Below, piece after piece: positions 1 through 9,521 of a stretch of 64,000 nt of DNA. The notes under the pieces are model-generated. The model was not told the origin of the DNA. It saw only the letters and a list, made by a program, of their open reading frames with translations, and did not search any database. The stretch lies in assembly GCF_000969835.1 (NCBI RefSeq), contig NZ_KQ033913.1, positions 1,689,716 through 1,753,715 of the forward strand, in the 5' to 3' direction. Position 1 is the first letter of the stretch, and every line of letters starts with the position of its first letter. Both the position numbers and the translations under genes were made by a program. Source of the DNA: Parabacteroides goldsteinii DSM 19448 = WAL 12034 (lineage in GTDB: Bacteria > Bacteroidota > Bacteroidia > Bacteroidales > Tannerellaceae).

Positions 1-481
1 AAGCATAGAAAGAAAAGAAGGGAAAAGTTTTGTTTGCCAATATTTATTAGAATATTGGAAAGAAATCGGATTCAATGTCAAATATCTGGTAGCGGGAATA
101 GATTTTCCAATTGATGCGACATATCTGTCTTCAGGAGAAATAAGTTCCTACATAGAAGACCATGATCAAATGGATATTCTCCTGTTGGAATATCCTTCTA
201 TTAAAGATAATAGTCTGCCGATTTGTCTATTAAATAAGGCAGATGTAAATCTTTTAATAGCTAATGCCCGTAGAGTATGGAAGAATAGTGATGAAGAATT
301 TGTGAAATATCTAATGGACATGGCTCAAGACAAGCCGTTATTCCTTTATTTAAATAATGCAAGCCGTGAAGCTGTAGAAGATTTTACAGGCCAATTACCT
401 CCGGAAACTTCTATACGTTCATTCTCCAATCGTATTATATATATGGGATTAACAGCAAAAAATTCTGCTATAAAGGGATAA
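1..481 (+). CDS. Wzz/BY-kinase-like exopolysaccharide protein, C-terminal part (5' end outside window)
   Basis: The reading frame is open from base 2, so this is the 3' part of a longer gene. The visible 159 residues begin just before a P-loop-like stretch (EGKSF) that resembles the Walker A of capsule-type tyrosine autokinases (Wzc/CpsD) and of the Bacteroidetes proteins that fuse a Wzz chain-length domain to such an ATPase. The usual Walker B 'VDTPP' is replaced by LLLEYPS, and there is no Tyr-rich tail, so kinase activity is doubtful; a role in controlling polysaccharide chain length or export is more likely. The next gene starts 2 bp after the stop, which fits an operon with the polymerase-like gene. 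The family call rests on the P-loop and the context only. Confidence 0.6.
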   Translation, partial: SIERKEGKSFVCQYLLEYWKEIGFNVKYLVAGIDFPIDATYLSSGEISSYIEDHDQMDILLLEYPSIKDNSLPICLLNKADVNLLIANARRVWKNSDEEFVKYLMDMAQDKPLFLYLNNASREAVEDFTGQLPPETSIRSFSNRIIYMGLTAKNSAIKG

Positions 482-483
482 GC

Positions 484-1941
484 ATGAATAATAGTAATTA
501 CATACCTGTTGAAACTCGTTCAATAAAGCTTCTCTATCTTATTATATTGATAGGGCTGGTTGGTATTCTCATGGCTTTATTATCCATGAATATGGCACTT
601 TTTGCAGTAATTACAGCATTTCCACTAATATGTATTGCAGGAATTCTAATCTTAAGATATCCTCAATTAATGTTATTCATAATCTTTACTATCAATTATT
701 TCATTTTAGGGATCACCCGTTATATGCCTATAGAAGGAATAAGTATAATCATGGATATTTTATATGTACTTACCCTTGTACTTATTTTTGTGCATAGTGC
801 ACTTTATCATAGTATCAAATGGAAAAGATGCTTTCACATTCTAAGTGCATTATCAGCAATATGGACCTTCTATTGCATTTTGGAAGTGATGAATCCAAGT
901 GGAGTATTTGAAGGGTGGATTTTATCCAGAGGGTTAATCATTAACGGACTAACTATAACAATTCTTACATCACTACTATGTACCAGATACAAAACATTGA
1001 AAGCTCTTTTATTTACATTTTCATTATTCACTGTATTGGCCGTATTAAAAACCTTTATGCAAAAATATTTTGGTTTTGATACCTATGAAACCCGATGGCT
1101 CAACAATGGAGGTGCAACGACCCATATAATTCATTCCGGTATACGTTATTTCTCCTTTTTCACAGATGCGAGTAACATGGGATCCAATATGGGAGGTGCT
1201 GGTATTATTTTTGGTATAACTTCTTTATATATGAAAAATAAAGCATTCAAGATTTATTATGCAAGCGTAGCTATTGCTTCTTTGTATACAATGATGCTTT
1301 CCGGTACTCGAGGTGCAATAATTGTACCATTGGCCGGATTAGCACTTTATACCGTAGTTAGCAAACAGACTCGGTCTATTTTAATTGGAACAGCGTCTTT
1401 GATTCTGATTTACGTGTTCTTTGCTTTTACAATGATCGGTCAAAGTAATGCGACTATCAAAAGAATGAGAACTGCTTTTACACCAAGTAAAGATGCTTCA
1501 TATATTGTCCGTAAAGAGAACCAGAAAAAATTAAAGGAATATTTAAAATACAAACCATTTGGAGAAGGATTAGGATTATCCGGTGATGGCTTGGGAGTAA
1601 AAGTATCCAGACGTTTTACAACATCCATCCCTACTGATTCTTGGTATGTCAAGATATGGGTTGAAACAGGAATCATTGGTTTAATATTATATATGGGTAT
1701 GGTTTTTATTACCATAGCTCGCGGAACATGGATTTTAATGTTTAATATACATGATCCTGAGCTAAAAGGAATATTAACGGGATGGCTATGTGCTATATTC
1801 GGTATGTTTTTAAGTGCATATGGGAATTCATTTTGGGGACAATTCCCCACGATGGTTATAGCATTCATGGGAATGAGTTTCATTTTGAATGGAAAATATT
1901 TTGATAAGGAACTCAGTGATAAAATCAAAAATTATTCATAA
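484..1941 (+). CDS. O-antigen ligase/polymerase-like membrane protein (Wzy/WaaL type)
   Basis: This 485-aa protein is strongly hydrophobic, with about 10-12 predicted membrane segments and a large extracytoplasmic loop before the last segments. The loop region (about residues 320-395) carries GEGLGLSGDG and a nearby TDSWYVKIWVETG motif, both typical of the Wzy_C/O-antigen ligase family. Such proteins polymerise repeat units or ligate glycan to lipid A core in the periplasmic membrane face. It follows the Wzz/kinase-like gene by 2 bp and is followed by a glycosyltransferase 22 bp later. The sequence cannot separate polymerase (Wzy) from ligase (WaaL). Confidence 0.8.
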   Translation: MNNSNYIPVETRSIKLLYLIILIGLVGILMALLSMNMALFAVITAFPLICIAGILILRYPQLMLFIIFTINYFILGITRYMPIEGISIIMDILYVLTLVLIFVHSALYHSIKWKRCFHILSALSAIWTFYCILEVMNPSGVFEGWILSRGLIINGLTITILTSLLCTRYKTLKALLFTFSLFTVLAVLKTFMQKYFGFDTYETRWLNNGGATTHIIHSGIRYFSFFTDASNMGSNMGGAGIIFGITSLYMKNKAFKIYYASVAIASLYTMMLSGTRGAIIVPLAGLALYTVVSKQTRSILIGTASLILIYVFFAFTMIGQSNATIKRMRTAFTPSKDASYIVRKENQKKLKEYLKYKPFGEGLGLSGDGLGVKVSRRFTTSIPTDSWYVKIWVETGIIGLILYMGMVFITIARGTWILMFNIHDPELKGILTGWLCAIFGMFLSAYGNSFWGQFPTMVIAFMGMSFILNGKYFDKELSDKIKNYS

Positions 1942-1963
1942 ACCGACTAGTTGATAATAAAAC

Positions 1964-3193
1964 ATGATAGAACTATTATTTAGCTTAAAGAATAACTGGA
2001 TAGATAAACAGGAATATTTATTTCTGCTTATAGATGCTGTTTTGTTTTTACTTTTCCTTATAGCAGTTTTATATCTATTCATCTTCGCAGCCTATTCTAA
2101 AAAAAAGGCTGTTTATTCTTATCCTAAAGCAAATAAGAAACACAGGTACGCCATATTGTTCCCTGCCTATATGGAAGATGATGTGATTATAGATTCTGTA
2201 CAGTCATTTTTCAAGCAGGATTATCCCAGGGAATTATATGATGTGATTGTGATATCCGATCAAATGAGAGAAGATACAATCGCCAGATTGGAGGGAATAA
2301 CAGCAATGGTTACCCCAATATCTGATCCCATGAGTACTAAGATCTATGCATTACATAAAGCGATCGAATACATAGAAGATAACAAATTATCTTATGATAT
2401 GGTAGTTGTACTTGATGCGGATAATGTAGTAAATCCTCATTTCCTGGATAAAATAAACGATGCCTTCTATTCCGGATGCTTGGCAATACAAACACATAGA
2501 GTTGCTAAAAATCGGGATACAAATACGGCTGTGCTAGATGCTGTCAGTGAAGAAATTAATAACTCTATTTTTAGAAAAGGGCATACACGACTTGGGTTTT
2601 CTTCCGGTTTAAGCGGATCAGGAATGGCTTTTGAATATGATCTATTCAAAAAAATAATCCAGGGAATTGATGAAATAGGTGAAGACAAACACATGGAACG
2701 TAAATTACTTTTACAAAATATATATATTGAATATCTGGAAGATGTCTATACCTATGATGAAAAAGTAAGAGGTAAAAAAGAATTTTACAACCAACGACGC
2801 CGTTGGTTAGCGACTCAATTCAGTAATCTGTTTTCAGGGATCTCTCAATTACCCGGAGCGATGTTGAGCGGGAAATGGGATTATTGTGATAAGCTATTCC
2901 AATGGATGATGCCCCCCCGTATTTTGTTGTTAGGATTCGTTATCCTTATCGCTTGTTTTTTTACTGTTATAAATATATTTCTATCAATTAAATGGTGGGG
3001 ATTATTACTTTTCATTGGTATAACCTTCAGTTTAGCAGTTCCCGATTATCTGGTTGATAAGCAGTTTAAAAAGGCAATCATCAGTTTGCCAATTCTGTTT
3101 TTTCTTATGTTTCTAAACCTTTTCCGGTTAAGAGGAGGAAGTAAAAAATTTATCCATACTAAACACTCTGTAAAATATGAAAATAGCCATTGA
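1964..3193 (+). CDS. Membrane-associated family 2 glycosyltransferase (GT2)
   Basis: This 409-aa protein has an N-terminal membrane segment (about residues 20-44), a cytoplasmic GT-A domain and two or more C-terminal membrane segments (about 318-385). The GT-A signals are LFPAYMEDD near residue 65, the DxD motif DAD at 151-153, and a QRRRW motif at 277-281, as in processive or polyprenol-linked GT2 enzymes. It should transfer a sugar from a nucleotide donor to a lipid-linked acceptor; donor and acceptor cannot be told. The end overlaps the next gene by 17 bp, indicating translational coupling. It is clearly paralogous to the GT2 at 10607-11794, sharing the layout and several motifs (FxKQDYPR, DADN, EEINN, IFRKG). 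Confidence 0.85.
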   Translation: MIELLFSLKNNWIDKQEYLFLLIDAVLFLLFLIAVLYLFIFAAYSKKKAVYSYPKANKKHRYAILFPAYMEDDVIIDSVQSFFKQDYPRELYDVIVISDQMREDTIARLEGITAMVTPISDPMSTKIYALHKAIEYIEDNKLSYDMVVVLDADNVVNPHFLDKINDAFYSGCLAIQTHRVAKNRDTNTAVLDAVSEEINNSIFRKGHTRLGFSSGLSGSGMAFEYDLFKKIIQGIDEIGEDKHMERKLLLQNIYIEYLEDVYTYDEKVRGKKEFYNQRRRWLATQFSNLFSGISQLPGAMLSGKWDYCDKLFQWMMPPRILLLGFVILIACFFTVINIFLSIKWWGLLLFIGITFSLAVPDYLVDKQFKKAIISLPILFFLMFLNLFRLRGGSKKFIHTKHSVKYENSH

Positions 3194-4289
3194 AGCTCAA
3201 CGTATATTCCGTTCTAATAAACATGGAATGGACTTCGTTGCTTTAGAAAGCATACGGGAATTACAAAAAATAGATAAAGAGAATGAGTATTATATTTTTG
3301 TAAGTCCGGGAAATGATCGCTGTCTGGAGGAGACACCCAATATGCATATCATAGAAGTCAACTGTTCTACATATCCACTTTGGGAGCAGATTGCCTTACC
3401 TCGTGCCGTAGCAAAGATAAAAGCAGATTTACTACATTGTACAAGTAACACAGCTCCTATTTATTGCCCGGTACCCTTGATACTGACACTACATGATATT
3501 ATATTTTTAGAACCGCGGCAAAGCGGAAATAAATCGTGGTATCAAAATATGGGATGGTATTATCGTCGCTGGATCGTTCCTCGCATTCTCCCCCAATGCA
3601 AAAAGATCATCACAGTCTCCAATTTTGAATGTAACCGTATTAAAAAGGCATTACATCTTTGTGAGAATCAGATAACGGCAATATACAATGGCTATAATCA
3701 GCATTTCCATCCAATACCTGATGTAGCATCTGTTACAGAAAAATATATAGCAGGCCAAGAGTATCTTTTCTTTTTAGGAAATACTGATCCTAAAAAAAAT
3801 GTGCCACGCACATTAAAGGCTTATAGTATCTACTTAAAGAAGTCAGAGAAAAAACGTCCTCTACTGATTGCCGACTTAAAAGAAGACAAGCTAGATATTA
3901 TACTTAAAGAACAAGGAATAGAAGATATCAAACCTTATCTCTCCTATCCGGGATACATTCCCAACAAGGATTTGGCTTATTTATATAATGGAGCATATGC
4001 TTTTCTATATACATCACTCCGGGAAAGTTTTGGTATCCCTATGCTTGAAGCAATGGCTTGCGGCACACCTGTAATTGCGGGAAATACTTCTGCCATGCCG
4101 GAAATTGCAGGTGAAAAAGGAATACTGGCAGATCCATTCAATGAAGAAGATATTGCAAATAAATTACTCTTATTAGAGAATGATCATCAATATTATGTCG
4201 GACAAGTCGATTACGGATTACAACGAGTAAATAAATTCTCCTGGAAGAGTACAGCTTTATCTTTATTAAAAATCTATCGGAATATATAG
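3177..4289 (+). CDS. Glycosyltransferase family 1/4 (GT-B fold)
   Basis: This 370-aa protein has the two-Rossmann GT-B layout: an N-terminal acceptor domain and, from about residue 195, a donor-binding Glycos_transf_1 domain. The YLFFLGNTDPKKN segment opens the second domain, and the EX7E signature appears as ESFGIPMLE followed by ACGTPVIAGNTSAMPEI. These are standard for retaining GT4 enzymes that act at the inner face of the cytoplasmic membrane. No signal peptide or membrane segment is seen. The start lies inside the end of the preceding GT2 (17-bp overlap) and the next gene is 9 bp downstream, so it is part of the polysaccharide operon. Sugar specificity cannot be read. Confidence 0.88.
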   Translation: MKIAIEAQRIFRSNKHGMDFVALESIRELQKIDKENEYYIFVSPGNDRCLEETPNMHIIEVNCSTYPLWEQIALPRAVAKIKADLLHCTSNTAPIYCPVPLILTLHDIIFLEPRQSGNKSWYQNMGWYYRRWIVPRILPQCKKIITVSNFECNRIKKALHLCENQITAIYNGYNQHFHPIPDVASVTEKYIAGQEYLFFLGNTDPKKNVPRTLKAYSIYLKKSEKKRPLLIADLKEDKLDIILKEQGIEDIKPYLSYPGYIPNKDLAYLYNGAYAFLYTSLRESFGIPMLEAMACGTPVIAGNTSAMPEIAGEKGILADPFNEEDIANKLLLLENDHQYYVGQVDYGLQRVNKFSWKSTALSLLKIYRNI

Positions 4290-4298
4290 GATAAAATT

Positions 4299-4922
4299 AT
4301 GAATAGTAGTCTTAAACAAAAAATAAAACAAAATGAGAGACTAAAACAGTTCATTTTGTTTTTAATATCATCTCCTAAAAATCCGAGGCCCAGACTTTGG
4401 GTTAAATGGTTTGTGAATCCATTTTTGCATAAAAAAGGAAAAGGAGCTGTTATCAGAAGAAACCGGTCAAGAATAGATGTGTTTCCCTGGAATCAATTTG
4501 TTGTTGGTACAGATTCTTTAGTAGAAGACTTTACTACCATAAATAATGGTGCAGGAGATGTTATTATTGGAAATAATGCCAGAATAGGCATAGGATCTGT
4601 AGTTATCGGTCCGGCAAAGCTAGGGGATAAAGTTGGCTTGGGACAACATGTATTCATCTCAGGTTTTAACCACGGATATGAAGACGGTACTTGCGACTCC
4701 AATGAACAGCCTCTTGTAAAAAAAGAAGTTGTGATTGATAATGATTCACATATAGGAGCAAACTCAGTCGTTGTAGCCGGAGTGCATATTGGAAAAAGGT
4801 GTCAAATCGGTGCAGGAAGTGTTGTTACCAAAGACATACCGGATTTCTGTGTTGCTGTGGGAAATCCTGCAAAAATCATAAAAAGATATGATCCGAATAT
4901 ACAAAAGTGGATCAAAATATAA
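4299..4922 (+). CDS. Hexapeptide-repeat (left-handed beta-helix) acyltransferase
   Basis: This 207-aa protein contains a run of hexapeptide repeats between about residues 80 and 195 (for example IIGNNARIGIGSVVIG and IGANSVVVAGVHIG), forming the left-handed beta-helix of WbbJ/Maa/XAT acetyltransferases. A conserved His in FISGFNHGYEDG is the likely catalytic base. The C-terminal VVTKDIPDFCVAVGNPAK is typical of sugar O-acetyltransferases. It probably acetylates a sugar of the locus glycan, with acetyl-CoA as donor. It starts 9 bp after the previous gene and ends 1 bp before the ATG of the next. The substrate is unknown. Confidence 0.88.
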   Translation: MNSSLKQKIKQNERLKQFILFLISSPKNPRPRLWVKWFVNPFLHKKGKGAVIRRNRSRIDVFPWNQFVVGTDSLVEDFTTINNGAGDVIIGNNARIGIGSVVIGPAKLGDKVGLGQHVFISGFNHGYEDGTCDSNEQPLVKKEVVIDNDSHIGANSVVVAGVHIGKRCQIGAGSVVTKDIPDFCVAVGNPAKIIKRYDPNIQKWIKI

Positions 4923-4923
4923 C

Positions 4924-5865
4924 ATGAATCCAATGTCAAACTCTATGGTTAGCATTATAATACCAGTATATAACACTGAAGAGTTCGTGGAAGAGGCCGT
5001 CAGGTCTATCATGAATCAAACCCTACAGGATATAGAAATCATTATCATAAATGATGGTTCTACAGATAACTCTTTATCCATAATCCGAAAATTAGCAAAT
5101 GAAGATGACCGAATACAGGTCTATAGCAGAGGGAACCAAGGTCCTTCTGCTACGCGTAATCAAGGAATTAGTATTGCTAAAGGGAAATACCTATATTTCA
5201 TGGATAGTGATGATTATCTTGAGCCTGAAGCTTTGGAATCATGTTTTTTCAAATGTGAAGAAAATGCATTAGATTTTATTTTTTTTGATGCTGACATTCT
5301 TAATAAAGAGACAAATTTTAACATTCATCTTAATTATCAGCGTAAGGATTGTACTAGCCCAGACACATTATACACAGGATCACAGCTATTTACAATCTTG
5401 GTAGAAAAAAACAAATATTCTCCATCTCCCTGTTTAAATCTTATAAACACTAAATTTCTAAAAGAGATAAATCTTCTTTTTCTGCCGGGTATTATTCACG
5501 AGGATCAGTTATTCAGCACTCTACTATATTTACAAGCAAATCGAGTAATGTGTATCCATAAAAATTTCTTTAAAAGAAGGTTTCGCAGTGACTCTATTAT
5601 GACACGTAAATTCTCCTTAAAAAACATAGATAGTTATTTTATCATAACAGATAGATTATTTACTTATGCCTCTGAACATACAGAAACACGGTATATAGTT
5701 GATAAACATTTGTCTAAAATGTTGAATGCAGCCGTATGGTTATCTTACAAAATGCCTTTTAAAGATCGCTTATACATAGCAAGACGCTGTATCAAAGATT
5801 ACAAAAGGTATGTCTCCGGAAAAAACATCCTTATTTTACTGTTTAAATCATTCTTAAAAAAATAG
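4924..5865 (+). CDS. Family 2 glycosyltransferase (GT2)
   Basis: I take the ATG at 4924, directly after the previous stop, giving 313 aa. An upstream in-frame ATG at 4888 would overlap the acyltransferase by 35 bp and add a lysine-rich stretch before the conserved VSIIIPVYNTEEFVEEAVRS start of the fold. The GT-A core shows IIINDGSTDNS and the DxD-type FMDSDDYLEPEA motif. The C-terminal half is poorly conserved and ends in a basic/hydrophobic tail. It is a typical inverting GT2 that adds one sugar to a lipid-linked oligosaccharide in the cytoplasm. The next gene starts 5 bp downstream. Confidence 0.88.
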   Translation: MNPMSNSMVSIIIPVYNTEEFVEEAVRSIMNQTLQDIEIIIINDGSTDNSLSIIRKLANEDDRIQVYSRGNQGPSATRNQGISIAKGKYLYFMDSDDYLEPEALESCFFKCEENALDFIFFDADILNKETNFNIHLNYQRKDCTSPDTLYTGSQLFTILVEKNKYSPSPCLNLINTKFLKEINLLFLPGIIHEDQLFSTLLYLQANRVMCIHKNFFKRRFRSDSIMTRKFSLKNIDSYFIITDRLFTYASEHTETRYIVDKHLSKMLNAAVWLSYKMPFKDRLYIARRCIKDYKRYVSGKNILILLFKSFLKK

Positions 5866-5870
5866 ATTAC

Positions 5871-7316
5871 ATGTCTTCCACAAAGAAAGAACTTCTATCC
5901 GGTGTTTTTTATACGGCAATAGCTAAATATTCAGGAATAATAATATCCTTAGTAATAGCCGGGATACTAGCTCGTCTCATTGAGCCGGAAGATTTTGGTG
6001 TAGTAGCAATTGCAACAGTTATTATTTCTTTTTTTGGTATATTCAGCGATCTTGGAATAGCACCGGCAATCATACAAAATAAAGAATTATCCGAAAATGA
6101 TCTCAGCAATATCTTTTCCTTTACCCTTTGGTTGGGTATTGGTATCTCTATAATTTTTTTCTTATGTTCATGGCCTATCTCCCATTTTTACCAAAGCGAT
6201 ACGTTATTAAGCATCTGTCAACTACTGTCACTGAACTTATTCTTCGCCTCTGCCAACATTGTACCAAATGCATTGTTATTCAGAGGAAAAGAATTTAAAT
6301 TCATTGCATACCGTAGTTTAACAATTCAGATTGCCGGAGGAAGTTTAGCCATAACTGCCGCTTTGATGGGAGCTGGACTATATGCATTAATCATTAATCC
6401 CATATTGTCCAGTATATTACTATTTCTCATATCTTTCCGGAAAAAACCACAGAAGTTATCCGGTACATGGGGAATTCAATCCATGAAAAAAATTCTTAGC
6501 TTCTCTACTTATCAGTTTATGTTCAATGTGATCAATTATTTCAGTCGGAATTTAGATAAATTACTGATAGGAAAATATATGAATATGGTTTCATTAGGAT
6601 ATTATGAAAAATCATACCGTCTTATGATGTTGCCTCTTCAGAATATCACACATGTCATATCTCCGGTTATGCATCCTATATTCGCAGACTTTCAAAACGA
6701 TTTGTCCAGGCTTTCAGCTTCATATAATAAAGTAGTTCGTTTCCTGGCTTTTATCGGATTCCCCTTATCTGTATTATTATGGTTCTGCTCTCGGGAAATA
6801 ATCCTAATTATCTTTGGTGAACAATGGATGCCTTCTATTCCCGTCTTTCAAATATTATCCATATCGGTTGGTATACAGGTAATCCTTTCTACCTCCGGTT
6901 CCATTTTTCAAGCAGCAAATGATACTAAAAGTTTATTTATTTGTGGGGTATTCTCTACTCTGCTTAATATCATAGGAATATTAACCGGAATATTTTTTTT
7001 CAAGACATTAGAAGCTGTAGCATGGTGTATATCCCTTACATTTACAATAAACTTTGTACAATGTTATATCTGGATGTACAAAATCACCTTTAAACAAGGC
7101 CTTCAGACATTCTGGAAGCAGTTCGTCTCTCCTATTTTGCTTACTGGAATATTAATTGTTTGCATATTACCTATGTATTATGTGCCGAACAAATGTCCTA
7201 CATACATCAGTCTATTATTAAAAGGCTGCATATTTTCAATAGTCTATGTAGCATACATACAAATAAAAGGAGAATATGATATTATCAATCTGATTAAATC
7301 TAAAATTAAAAGATGA
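5871..7316 (+). CDS. Polysaccharide flippase, MOP superfamily (Wzx/WzxC-like)
   Basis: This 481-aa protein has 12-14 membrane segments and begins with the family pattern of an amphipathic N-terminus (KKELLSGVFYTAIAKYSG), then LARLIEPEDFGVVAIA, as in Polysacc_synt/WzxC proteins. Such flippases move undecaprenyl-PP-linked repeat units across the inner membrane. Together with the Wzy-like and Wzz-like genes upstream it argues for a Wzx/Wzy-dependent pathway rather than an ABC transporter, none of which is visible here. It starts 5 bp after the GT2 and overlaps the next gene by 4 bp (ATGA), so it is translationally coupled. Confidence 0.9.
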   Translation: MSSTKKELLSGVFYTAIAKYSGIIISLVIAGILARLIEPEDFGVVAIATVIISFFGIFSDLGIAPAIIQNKELSENDLSNIFSFTLWLGIGISIIFFLCSWPISHFYQSDTLLSICQLLSLNLFFASANIVPNALLFRGKEFKFIAYRSLTIQIAGGSLAITAALMGAGLYALIINPILSSILLFLISFRKKPQKLSGTWGIQSMKKILSFSTYQFMFNVINYFSRNLDKLLIGKYMNMVSLGYYEKSYRLMMLPLQNITHVISPVMHPIFADFQNDLSRLSASYNKVVRFLAFIGFPLSVLLWFCSREIILIIFGEQWMPSIPVFQILSISVGIQVILSTSGSIFQAANDTKSLFICGVFSTLLNIIGILTGIFFFKTLEAVAWCISLTFTINFVQCYIWMYKITFKQGLQTFWKQFVSPILLTGILIVCILPMYYVPNKCPTYISLLLKGCIFSIVYVAYIQIKGEYDIINLIKSKIKR

Positions 7317-8422
7317 AAGCCCTATTCCTCGTATATCATGGTTTCAGTGAAACAAATGGTATCAGTAAAAAAATACATTATCAGGTAGATGCATTAAAGG
7401 CCTGTGGTTTAGATGTACAAACCTGTTATCTGAGCGAGTCCGATGGAAATAAATACAGGATGATCGATGATGCCATTTTATGTGATTATGGACGAGGAAT
7501 AAAAGGGAAACTACTAAAACGGATTGAATTCAATTCAATCGCAGATTATGCAATTAATGAAGGTATTCGTTTCGTATATATCCGTTCAGATCATAATGCC
7601 AACCCGTTTACGATCAAAATGGTAAAAAAAATGCGTAAAGCGGGCATCCGTGTTGTTATGGAAATTCCGACTTACCCCTATGATAATGAGAAGCCCTCTT
7701 CCGGAAGGAAACTACAACGATTTCTGGATAAGTATTTCAGGAATAGTCTAGCCAAACATTTATGCCGGATTGTTACATTCTCTGATTATAAAAGTATTTT
7801 TGGTACTCCCACAATCCAGATATCCAATGGAGTCGATTTTAGTAAAATAAAATTGAAACAAAAAACAAATGACACTTCTCACGAGCTCCATTTGATTGGA
7901 GTCGCAGAAATACACTACTGGCATGGATTCGACCGTCTTGTACAAGGCCTGGTTAATTATTATAAGAAAGACCCTGACTACAAAGTGTTTTTCCACCTAG
8001 TCGGTAATTTTTTCGGGGAAAGAGAGAAAAACGACATTTTACCACTGATTGAAACAAATCATCTGGAGTCTTATATCATTCTACATGGGGCAAAACATGG
8101 TGAAGAATTAGATCTGCTTTTTGAACAATCAGATATGGCCATTGGTAGTCTGGCCCGCCATCGTAGTGGTATAACCAATATAAAAACACTTAAGAACCGG
8201 GAATATGCTGCTCGCGGCTTATCTTTCATCTATTCGGAACAAGACAGTGACTTTGAAGACAAGCCTTATATCCTAAAAGTTCCGGCAGACGAAAGTCCTA
8301 TTGATATTAGACTAATCATAGAATTCTATCAAAAAAGAAAAATGTCTCCATTAGAGATACGAAACTCTATTCAATCACTTTCCTGGGTAGAACAAATGAA
8401 AAAAGTTATCACTATTATATAG
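7313..8422 (+). CDS. GT-B type glycosyltransferase (GT4-like), divergent
   Basis: This 369-aa protein starts with a Rossmann-like strand and loop (ALFLVYHGFSETNGISKK), the pattern of GT4 enzymes. A second domain begins at about residue 180 (HLIGVAEIHYWHGFDRLVQG), where the donor-binding fold normally starts. The usual EX7E signature is not obvious; the equivalent region reads SDMAIGSLARHRSGI then LKNREYAARG. It is therefore a divergent member. It is coupled to the flippase gene by a 4-bp overlap. A 34-bp AT-rich gap separates it from the acyltransferase. Its function as a sugar transferase is inferred from fold and context. Confidence 0.72.
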   Translation: MKALFLVYHGFSETNGISKKIHYQVDALKACGLDVQTCYLSESDGNKYRMIDDAILCDYGRGIKGKLLKRIEFNSIADYAINEGIRFVYIRSDHNANPFTIKMVKKMRKAGIRVVMEIPTYPYDNEKPSSGRKLQRFLDKYFRNSLAKHLCRIVTFSDYKSIFGTPTIQISNGVDFSKIKLKQKTNDTSHELHLIGVAEIHYWHGFDRLVQGLVNYYKKDPDYKVFFHLVGNFFGEREKNDILPLIETNHLESYIILHGAKHGEELDLLFEQSDMAIGSLARHRSGITNIKTLKNREYAARGLSFIYSEQDSDFEDKPYILKVPADESPIDIRLIIEFYQKRKMSPLEIRNSIQSLSWVEQMKKVITII

Positions 8423-8456
8423 ACTATATATTAATAATTAATCAATTTATTATATT

Positions 8457-9467
8457 ATGATACAAAAAAAATCACTTCATATCGAAACACTAAGAGGAAT
8501 AGCTATTCTGTTTGTTGTTATGGGGCATGTAATAGGTTCAGGATCTACTGGAGGTATGCAAGTAGATGAAAATTCTATATACAGATATTTATATTGCTTA
8601 TTTGAAAATATAAGAATGCCATTATTTACCGTTATATCAGGTTGGGTATATGCATTACACCCAGTAAACTCTCTAACAGTTATAACATTTTTACAAAAAA
8701 AAGCAAGGCGGCTTCTTTTCCCTTTAATATTTGTTGGAACGACCTATTTCATCCTTCAATATTTAATACCTGGAACAAATCAGAAAGAGTCTTTAGAAAA
8801 AATATGGAAAATATACATATATCCATATACATTATTTTGGTATCTACCTGCACTTTTTTTAGTTTTTAGTTTTATCTCTATTTTTGAAATATCAAATCTT
8901 ATAAAATCATTTAAAAACTGGTGTATAATAACAATGATATCATGGGGACTATGCTTTTGTCAAGTATCACATATAATTTCAGAATCTATTCCTAATTTTT
9001 TTGCATTTAAAAACGCACTATACCTCATACCATTTTTCATAGTTGGCCTAGGACTAAATAGATTTAAACAAAAGTTATGTACTTCAACTTTACAAAAAAT
9101 ATATCTACTAGGAACATTAGTAGGTATTATCTTTCAGCAAATAGACTATTTCTTACCAGAAACATTCACTTATTACACCATACTTCATTTAACAATTCCC
9201 ATTGGTATGATATCATCAGCCTTTCTTGTATCCATTAATCTAAAAAATACTTTTTTCGTATGGTTAGCCCAATATGCTTACACAATATACCTATTCCATG
9301 GATTTGGAACTGCTGGTGGTCGTATTTTAATATCTAAAATACATATACATAATAGTTTTGTTACATTTGTTTTTGCCACTATAGTAGCAATAATACTTCC
9401 TATTACGTTAGAAAGAATATTAGTAAAATGGAAAATCACAAGAATATTATTTCTTGGGAAAAAATAA
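8457..9467 (+). CDS. Acyltransferase family 3 membrane protein
   Basis: This 336-aa protein has about 10 membrane segments. Its N-terminus carries the acyltransferase-3 signature with the active His in HIETLRGIAILFVVMGHVIG, followed by RMPLFTVISGWVYA. Such proteins move an acyl group (often acetyl or succinyl) across the membrane onto a sugar of LPS, capsule or another glycan. The gene is markedly AT-rich, more so than the genes at 10607 and 13413. It and the next gene are a same-family pair. The acyl group and acceptor cannot be told. Confidence 0.85.
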   Translation: MIQKKSLHIETLRGIAILFVVMGHVIGSGSTGGMQVDENSIYRYLYCLFENIRMPLFTVISGWVYALHPVNSLTVITFLQKKARRLLFPLIFVGTTYFILQYLIPGTNQKESLEKIWKIYIYPYTLFWYLPALFLVFSFISIFEISNLIKSFKNWCIITMISWGLCFCQVSHIISESIPNFFAFKNALYLIPFFIVGLGLNRFKQKLCTSTLQKIYLLGTLVGIIFQQIDYFLPETFTYYTILHLTIPIGMISSAFLVSINLKNTFFVWLAQYAYTIYLFHGFGTAGGRILISKIHIHNSFVTFVFATIVAIILPITLERILVKWKITRILFLGKK

Positions 9468-9521
9468 CAAAAAAATCATCCATATATTTAGTTGTCAAAA
9501 TAACATTAATCAACAAATCGT

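Noticed and set aside
4888..4923. Earlier ATG for the GT2 gene
   Set aside because: It would overlap the acyltransferase by 35 bp and adds an unconserved extension; ATG 4924 follows the stop directly.
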